Under the pieces are notes generated by a model that worked only from the letters and a program-made list of their open reading frames with translations, searched no databases and was not told the DNA's origin. From positions 744,001 through 808,000 of the forward strand of contig NZ_JAPDRF010000005.1 in the NCBI RefSeq assembly GCF_040706615.1: a stretch of 64,000 bases of DNA, written 5' to 3'. Below are positions 56,707 through 64,000 of the stretch, piece by piece. Each line of letters starts with the position of its first letter. Position 1 is the stretch's first letter. Position numbers and translations under genes: made by a program. This DNA is from Lentisalinibacter sediminis (GTDB lineage Bacteria > Pseudomonadota > Gammaproteobacteria > Steroidobacterales > Woeseiaceae).

Positions 56707-57313
56707 TCCCCGCCGTCAGCAGTCGGCCAGCCGCGGTCAGCTGCAGGAGTTGCGCGACGAGCAGAAGGTCGTCCGCGAGGGCTTCGAGTTCCTGGAGCAG
56801 AAGCGCATGCTGATCGCCGCCGAGATCATGCGCGCTCTACGCCGCCACCAGGCGATCGACGAGGAGTTCTCCGTCGGTCATGCCGATGCCGTCACGGCGC
56901 TCGGCCGTGCTATCGGCTTCCACGGGCTGGGGGGCGTGCAGGTCTATCCGCCGCGCCCTTACGAGGACGGCTCGCTGTCGTTCGACGAGCGCCGCTTCCT
57001 GGACCTGCGCCTGATCGATGCAGCGACGGAAGGCGAATCCGTGGACCGTTCACGGCCTGCGGTGCTGCCCTCCATCGAGGCCGAACTCTGCGCAGAGGCC
57101 TTCCGCGCGCTGATAGACGGCGCGGCGCGCATGGCGGCCATCGCCACCAGCATCGCGCGCCTGCTGGAGGACTATCGCAAGACCGAGCGCCGCGCCCGGG
57201 CGCTGGAGAACGTGATCCTCCCCGAGATCGACGAGACCGTGAAGGACTTCGAGGACCAGCTCGAGGCCATGGATCAGGAGGATGCGATCCGGGTCAGGAT
57301 GCGTCGGAGCTAG
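56699..57313 (+). CDS. V/A-type ATPase subunit D (central shaft)
   Basis: The 204-residue protein has the long N- and C-terminal helices of the rotor shaft: LRDEQKVVREGFEFLEQKRMLIAAEI near the start and TERRARALENVILPEIDETVKDFEDQLEAMDQED near the end. The GTG start at 56699 has GAGGAGG upstream and overlaps the end of the B-subunit gene. It is the last operon gene; its final 20 bases overlap the convergent regulator gene. Confidence 0.9.
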   Translation: MADPRRQQSASRGQLQELRDEQKVVREGFEFLEQKRMLIAAEIMRALRRHQAIDEEFSVGHADAVTALGRAIGFHGLGGVQVYPPRPYEDGSLSFDERRFLDLRLIDAATEGESVDRSRPAVLPSIEAELCAEAFRALIDGAARMAAIATSIARLLEDYRKTERRARALENVILPEIDETVKDFEDQLEAMDQEDAIRVRMRRS

Positions 57314-59240
57314 CGCGCGGACGAGAGGATTCGTCCGACGAGCCATGCCACTGCGCGGACAGGCGCCGGACCGATTCCTGCCAGCGCTCATTACCGGGGG
57401 CTCCGCGGATGTAGGGAGCGAAGCGCAGGCTCAGCAGCGTCATCATCGCATCCTCGGCTTCCGGTATCGTCTCCGGCTTCTGCGAGGTGAGACGCTTCAG
57501 CGCCTCCAGGGCACGGAAGGGCGCCTCGGCGTCTCCGAACCAGGCTTCCACGTGAGCGAGTTGCAGGATGGATCGAGCTGAACCCAGTGACTCGAGCTGC
57601 TGCAGGGCGCTTGCCGACGCCGCGTCCCGGCCGAGTTCCTGCAGCGCGATCGCCTCGACGGCGTAACGATCAGCCGCATAGGCGAACTCCTCGACCAGGT
57701 CCATTGCGGCCTCGTAGCGGTCCTGGTGGAGGTAGGCAAGCGCGATCAGAGATGCCGGATTCATCGCCGGGTTCAATGCGCTGGCCTGCTGCAGCTCCGC
57801 CAGCCCCTCCTCCGCGCGGCCCGCGAGGATGAGCGTGGCTCCGAGGTTGTAATGGTAGGAAGCTGCGAGCGGGTTGACCGCGATCGCCCGTCGCGACAGC
57901 TCGATGGATTCTTCCAGATCGCCGGTCCAGATCCGATAGCCTGCCTCGAATACCAGCACCAGAGGGCTGTTCGGAGCCAGCTCGCGTGCGCGCTGCATGT
58001 GCCTTCTGCCGGCCTCGAGCTGACCCAGCGACCAGAGCAGCTGGCACATCCGCGCATGGGCCTCCGCCAGGTTCGGATCGAGTGAGAGGGCGCGCTCGAG
58101 GGCGTGTCGCTGTGCCCGCAGAGATTCGGCGAGCGAACCGCGGCCTTCGTCGTAAAATCCGGCCATCGCCACGGCGGCCAGTCCGACCCAGGCCGCCGCC
58201 AGCCGTGGCTCGAGCTCCAGAGCCTGCCGGTAGCTGGTCTCGGCGCGTTCGACGTCACCGGCGGCACGCCGGTTCCAGAAGAACTGACCGCGCAGGTAGT
58301 GGCGGTAGGCTTCGGGGTCTGTGTCGGCCGAAACGGTATCGCGTCCGGTCAGCTGCAACTCGAGGGTATCGCCGATCGATGCCGCGATGTCCTGCTGCAC
58401 GCGCAGCACGTCGCTCACGGTCGCTTCGTAGGCCCGGGACCAGATCTGGGTGTTCTGTCGGGCGTCGACCAGCTGGGCGGTGATCCGAATCTCTCCGTTC
58501 GCCTCGCGTACGCTGCCCTGCAGGATATAGCGGACGCCGAGCCGCGCGGCGATCGCGGGGATTTCCAGGCTGATATCCCGCAGCGCGAAAGAGGATGTCC
58601 GCGCAATCACCAGCAGGTCCTCGGACTGATTCAGCCGATGCAATACCTCGTCTGCGATGCCGTCGCCGACATACGCGGCGTTGCCCTCGGCGCTCATATC
58701 CTCGAAGGGCAGTACCGCGATGGACTTCTCCAGTGGAATCCGGTCCGTGTAGCCCGACTCGGCTGACTCATCGTTGAAAACCAGTTTCGGCAGGTAGGCC
58801 AGCGCGGTCGCGGCCACCGCAACCAGGCCGAGCGCCAGCAAGACCGGCCGGCGTCTGCGGGCGGTCTCCCGTCCGGGCTCCCGGGTGCTCGCGGCACGCA
58901 GGCTGTCGACCGGCTCTACTTTCGGCAGCAGACGATATCCGTGACCGCGGACCAGCGCGATGTACTGCGGTTTCCGCGCGTCGTCGCCCAGGGTCTGCCG
59001 CAGCAGTTTGATGCGCTGCGTCACCGTCTCCGGGCTGACGATCCGTCCGGACCAGACGCGCTCCGCGATCTCGTCATGGCTGACTACCGCCGGTGCCCGT
59101 TCGGCCAGCAGTAGCAGAAGTCGATACGACAGCCCGGTGAGTTCGAGCACCGTGTCGCCGCGGCGCAGCTCACGGGTGTCCGTATCGAGGATCAGGTCCC
59201 CGATGCGGCGGTATCTCCGGGTCTCGTCGTTCTCTCCCAT
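57294..59240 (-). CDS. CadC-like membrane-bound winged-helix regulator with TPR repeats
   Basis: The 648-residue protein has an N-terminal OmpR/PhoB-type winged-helix DNA-binding domain (about 12-104, ending YIALVRGHGYRLLP) in the cytoplasm. A transmembrane helix follows (about 132-152), then a periplasmic FlgO-like block starting KSIAVLPFEDMSAEGNAAYVGDGIADEV, and several TPR repeats (for example LEPRLAAAWVGLAAVAMAGFYDEG and VNPLAASYHYNLGATLILAGRAEEG). It probably senses an envelope signal and binds DNA directly. It is divergent from the beta-propeller gene; three 11-bp repeats lie between them. Confidence 0.9.
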   Translation of the reverse strand: MGENDETRRYRRIGDLILDTDTRELRRGDTVLELTGLSYRLLLLLAERAPAVVSHDEIAERVWSGRIVSPETVTQRIKLLRQTLGDDARKPQYIALVRGHGYRLLPKVEPVDSLRAASTREPGRETARRRRPVLLALGLVAVAATALAYLPKLVFNDESAESGYTDRIPLEKSIAVLPFEDMSAEGNAAYVGDGIADEVLHRLNQSEDLLVIARTSSFALRDISLEIPAIAARLGVRYILQGSVREANGEIRITAQLVDARQNTQIWSRAYEATVSDVLRVQQDIAASIGDTLELQLTGRDTVSADTDPEAYRHYLRGQFFWNRRAAGDVERAETSYRQALELEPRLAAAWVGLAAVAMAGFYDEGRGSLAESLRAQRHALERALSLDPNLAEAHARMCQLLWSLGQLEAGRRHMQRARELAPNSPLVLVFEAGYRIWTGDLEESIELSRRAIAVNPLAASYHYNLGATLILAGRAEEGLAELQQASALNPAMNPASLIALAYLHQDRYEAAMDLVEEFAYAADRYAVEAIALQELGRDAASASALQQLESLGSARSILQLAHVEAWFGDAEAPFRALEALKRLTSQKPETIPEAEDAMMTLLSLRFAPYIRGAPGNERWQESVRRLSAQWHGSSDESSRPRASSDAS

Positions 59241-59304
59241 GCGACTTCTTCGCGGGCCCGGTTGTGCGGCCCTCCAGTGTCGGACGAGCCGGCGGGAGAA
59301 TCAA

Positions 59305-59337
59305 CTTCACGCTTTCTTCACATCGCCTTCATGCGCC
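59305..59337. promoter_or_regulatory. Three direct repeats with exact 11-bp period (regulator-site candidate)
   Basis: CTTCAC, CTTCAC and CTTCAT begin at 59305, 59316 and 59327, each separated by five variable bases. One-helical-turn direct repeats are how OmpR/PhoB-type winged-helix proteins bind. The adjacent minus-strand gene encodes just such a regulator, and the site sits about 65 bases from its start and about 95 from the divergent gene. Confidence 0.55.
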
Positions 59338-59429
59338 CGGGGACGGGTAGCCCTAACGTCTGAAGCATGCGGCCTGGTGCCAGGGACGGCCGCCGCAACA
59401 AACCGATAACGAGAATGGAGGAGAGAGCG

Positions 59430-60392
59430 ATGCGACGTATCAGACCTTTGACGCTTTGCAGCATGCTGCCCGCGGTGGCCCTTATCCTGACAGGAATATC
59501 GGTGACCGCCGAGGCCGGCTATCGACACTGGGGACACGCGGGCTGGAGCCCGAGCGAGCCGGCCGTGCGCACTGATGGGTCGCAGGTGCCCGGCGGCTGT
59601 CCCATCGAGTCGCCGGGCGGCCTGTATCTCTATACCGTGAAGGGAACGGGCCAGGGTGAGGGGATCAACGTTCGCGAGATCTGGGTGAATGCGCGACAGG
59701 CGGCCGGGCTGCCCTTCGACCACGAGGACAGCCTGAACGGTGTGAATGCCCTGAACTTCGCCGATTTCTGTCCGACCCCATTACCGGACGGAGAACTGTT
59801 GTTCGTCTCCAACCGCGGCGGCGCCTGCGGGAACAGCGTGGATATTTTCAGTGCGAGAGACAACCCGGCCACCGGCTGGAGCGTGGCGGAAAGCCTGGGC
59901 TGTCATCCGCATGGCCCGAATACGCCCGGAACCGAGCTCGCGCCGTCGCTCATCCGAACCGTGTGGGGGACGTTCCTGTTCTATTCCACGAACTGGGATC
60001 CTCGCACAGGGGAAATCGGCGATCAGGACATCTACGTCAGCTACCTGCGCGGCGACGGTACGTTCAGTGCCGGAAAGCGGCTGGGTTGGCCAATCAACAC
60101 GAAATACGACGATCAGCAGCCGAACGTGAGCCAGGACGGGCGTGAGATCGTGTTCGCCTCGAACCGACCGAGCTACGAAGGTGACGAGTCCGGCTTCGAT
60201 ATCTTCACCGCGAAGCGGCGCTTCGTGTTCTTCGGATGGCGACGCGTGACCAATCTGAGTGAAACGGTGCCGTTCGACACCGTGGACGCCGGCGAGACCC
60301 GCCCCGCCCTGTCCTGGGACGGCGAGCGGCTCTATTACGGCAGCGGTGGGGTCTGGATCAGCGAACGCGACGACTATCGCAGACCCTTCTAG
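59430..60392 (+). CDS. Exported WD40/PD40-like beta-propeller protein
   Basis: The 320-residue protein has a signal peptide (LTLCSMLPAVALILTGISVTAEA). Repeated propeller blades follow with the PD40 pattern: PDGELLFVSNRGGACGNSVDIFSARD, then FYSTNWDPRTGEIGDQDIYVSYLRGDG, then QDGREIVFASNRPSYEGDESGFDIFTAKR, then WDGERLYYGSGGVWISERD. It is likely a periplasmic or surface binding protein; no catalytic residue is evident. The ATG at 59430 has GGAGGAGAG upstream. It is probably controlled by the divergent CadC-like regulator. A good terminator follows. Confidence 0.82.
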   Translation: MRRIRPLTLCSMLPAVALILTGISVTAEAGYRHWGHAGWSPSEPAVRTDGSQVPGGCPIESPGGLYLYTVKGTGQGEGINVREIWVNARQAAGLPFDHEDSLNGVNALNFADFCPTPLPDGELLFVSNRGGACGNSVDIFSARDNPATGWSVAESLGCHPHGPNTPGTELAPSLIRTVWGTFLFYSTNWDPRTGEIGDQDIYVSYLRGDGTFSAGKRLGWPINTKYDDQQPNVSQDGREIVFASNRPSYEGDESGFDIFTAKRRFVFFGWRRVTNLSETVPFDTVDAGETRPALSWDGERLYYGSGGVWISERDDYRRPF

Positions 60393-60435
60393 GCCCGCTG
60401 AGTAACCGCCTGACCTCCCCAGAACGGCGGCAACC

Positions 60436-60473
60436 GCAGCCCGCGGCGCGTTGCGTCGCGGGCTGCCTTTTCT
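60436..60473 (+). terminator. Intrinsic terminator after the beta-propeller gene
   Basis: GCAGCCCGCG (60436-60445) pairs perfectly with CGCGGGCTGC (60457-60466) around an 11-base loop, followed by CTTTTCT. It lies between two convergent genes and has a U tract only for plus-strand transcription. Confidence 0.85.
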
Positions 60474-60482
60474 GTGGACCGC

Positions 60483-61895
60483 CTACCCCATGAACTTCAG
60501 AAATTCCCGCCGTGTCTTGGGCCCGAAGGTGAGATGGTGCGGGTCGCGCCGCCCGGCGTAGTCCGCGCGTCGCTGCTCCACCAGGTCGTTTTGCGCCCGC
60601 ATCGTCGCCTCCTCCAGCGAGATGCCGTAGGGCTTCAGCGCATTCAGGCCGAAGATCTTCGCCCGCAGGGCGTCGGTGACCTCCGGGTAACCGTGCTCCT
60701 CTCTGACGTCCGCGGCGATCTGGAAGGCGCGGAAGGCCTGGATCTGGTCCTGGGGCGAGCCGTACCAGATGGAGTCGGTGCCCCACAGCACGTTGTCCTC
60801 GCCGAGATGCTTCACCAGCTTGCCGATGCCGTGGGCGGCGCTGTCGGTGTCGCGCATCAGCCCGCGCCAGGTGCTGCCGAGTTCGGCATAGACGTTGGAG
60901 CCCTTGCCGAGGCCGGCTTCCTCGAGGGAGCGGATGAGTCCGTCCAGGCCCTCGCCCCGGTCCGGGTCGTAGGGGCCTTCGGGCTGCCCCGGTATCCAGC
61001 CGGAGTGATAGATGAGGAAGTTCACGTCCGGGAAGCGTTTCGCGGCCGGACCGACGTCCGTACACAGGGAATGCTCGTAGGACTGGCGCCCGAAAGGAAT
61101 GCCCTTGTGAATGCAGATGTTCTTCACGCCGAGGGCGCGGGCTTTCTCGAGCAAGCGGATGCCGACGTCGTCGGTGAGATAGAAGCCTTCCCCGTCCGGG
61201 CCCCACTGGGTGTAGGTCTTCCAGGCGGAGACGCCGTATTGTTCGGCGAGTTCGTCCATGTCTTCCAGGTCGCCTTCCTGGTTCGGGTTCACCCGCCCGT
61301 GAATCAGCAGCCGATGGGTGCCCTCGAGTTCGTCGACGATCTTCCGCGTGGCGTCGGCCTCCTCGATGGTGAGCGGCTCGGCGTCCCTGCGTGACGGCAC
61401 GAAGGAGAGCACCATCATGTCGGTGTCGGCGTCCAGGAAGACGTCCTTCACAAAGTCGTCGGCGCCGAGGCAGCGCATGTAGTCGCGGCTGACATAGTCG
61501 AACTTCGCGCACTCCTCCTTGCGTTCCCGCGCGACGCTCGGCGGCACGTAGTGGCCCTGCACGTCGAAGATGAATTCCTTTTTGCCGATGCTGGCCTCGG
61601 CGAGCTGCACATCCAGTCCGGCTTCGTCGTCGAGGGCGAAGAAACCGGCGCCCTTGCCGGCGGCCGCGTTCGCCCGGTTCATGGCGAGCAGCGAAGTCGC
61701 GGCGCCGGCCGCGCTGATGAGGAAGGCGCGTCGCGGCATGCCGAGGCGCTTCGCGTTCTCGCTCGCGGCTTCCTGGGCCAGACTATTCGCGTGTTCGTTG
61801 CGCGGCTCCAGCGGAATGGGCGGGTATTCGGCGTTGGAGGTCGAGTCGAGTTTGACGGGCAGGCGCTGGCCCTCGGGGTCGAAGCGGTATTTCAT
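60483..61895 (-). CDS. Amidohydrolase family protein with Tat-like signal
   Basis: The 470-residue protein has a twin-arginine motif PRRAFLISAAGAATSLLA with Arg55-Arg56, unusually far from the N-terminus. The rest is a TIM-barrel amidohydrolase-2 type enzyme: FIFDVQGHYVPP (metal HxH-like position reduced to a single His), VFLDADTDMMVLSFVP, LIHGRVNPN, NFLIYHSGW and NVLWGTDSIWYGSPQ (C-terminal Asp). The ATG at 61893-61895 has GAGAGGAG six bases upstream; an ATG at 61739 would give a normal-length Tat signal but lacks a ribosome site. The substrate is unknown. Confidence 0.82.
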   Translation of the reverse strand: MKYRFDPEGQRLPVKLDSTSNAEYPPIPLEPRNEHANSLAQEAASENAKRLGMPRRAFLISAAGAATSLLAMNRANAAAGKGAGFFALDDEAGLDVQLAEASIGKKEFIFDVQGHYVPPSVARERKEECAKFDYVSRDYMRCLGADDFVKDVFLDADTDMMVLSFVPSRRDAEPLTIEEADATRKIVDELEGTHRLLIHGRVNPNQEGDLEDMDELAEQYGVSAWKTYTQWGPDGEGFYLTDDVGIRLLEKARALGVKNICIHKGIPFGRQSYEHSLCTDVGPAAKRFPDVNFLIYHSGWIPGQPEGPYDPDRGEGLDGLIRSLEEAGLGKGSNVYAELGSTWRGLMRDTDSAAHGIGKLVKHLGEDNVLWGTDSIWYGSPQDQIQAFRAFQIAADVREEHGYPEVTDALRAKIFGLNALKPYGISLEEATMRAQNDLVEQRRADYAGRRDPHHLTFGPKTRREFLKFMG

Positions 61896-62082
61896 GGCTG
61901 GCTCCTCTCGGCGTCCCGCCAATCTGCGGCGTCGGCGCACGGCTGTAAAGTGGCGTTGCGGCATTTTCCTTGAGCGGGCGACCAATAGGCGCGCCGTCGG
62001 TTGTGCCGGGCCGGGGGCATGGCTAACCTCTGCCGCGCCCTGTGCCTGAAAAGACCAGTCCGAAGAACACAAGGACGAGACC

Positions 62083-64000
<1,918 letters not shown>

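Overview
The window is GC-rich (roughly two thirds G+C by eye), densely coded, and looks like ordinary chromosome from a Gram-negative bacterium, most likely a gammaproteobacterium. The evidence is an MlaA outer-membrane lipoprotein, an MltD-type transglycosylase, RND pumps, a GlyGly-CTERM protein, a DUF1302-like outer-membrane protein and GTAG-headed REP palindromes. Placement below that level is inference; carotenoid desaturases of CrtI and CrtD type would suit a Chromatiales- or Xanthomonadales-like lineage. I see no prophage, integrase, insertion sequence, CRISPR array, rRNA or tRNA. No stretch over 300 bases lacks a gene; the longest gap is 8700-8964.

Layout. 1-5.3 kb: the start of a carbamoyltransferase gene (minus strand, cut by the window edge), mlaA, lon, a rhomboid protease and an exported Rossmann protein. 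5.3-8.7 kb: a ThDP-dependent enzyme and a flavoprotein dehydrogenase, convergent. 8.9-13.4 kb: a two-gene RND efflux operon behind a palindromic operator candidate. 13.4-19.7 kb: transglycosylase, wax-ester synthase/DGAT, isoaspartyl peptidase, a TonB-domain protein and a VOC protein. 19.7-22.8 kb: an NAD-salvage module, with pncA-pncB divergent from a PRPP synthetase across a 64-bp region holding a palindrome. 22.8-33.6 kb: phosphotransferase-like protein, phosphoribosyltransferase, amidase, site-2 protease, universal stress protein, AlsS-like enzyme, YhhN protein, YfcC-type carrier, class I aldolase and cysteine synthase.

33.7-36.8 kb: a membrane Ser/Thr kinase with TPR repeats followed by an ECF-type sigma factor, probably one signalling unit. 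37.0-42.1 kb: a minus-strand operon of thioesterase, an RND/MMPL transporter fused to a LolA-like domain, and an outer-membrane protein. Together these could form an envelope-spanning lipid export route. 42.2-47.7 kb: Rieske oxygenase, CrtD-like and CrtI-like desaturases and two small envelope proteins. 47.8-49.0 kb: a GlyGly-CTERM surface protein and a small Cys-containing protein.

49.2-57.3 kb: a nine-gene V/A-type ATPase operon (H/G-like, C-like, I, K, F, E, A, B, D), with six of its eight junctions overlapping and the other two separated by 1 and 7 bases. It runs into a convergent CadC-like membrane regulator. That regulator is divergent from a beta-propeller protein, and the shared promoter region holds three direct repeats with an exact 11-bp period. 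60.5-64 kb: a Tat-type amidohydrolase and an S9 peptidase that runs off the end of the window. Four clusters of covarying REP hairpins lie between genes.
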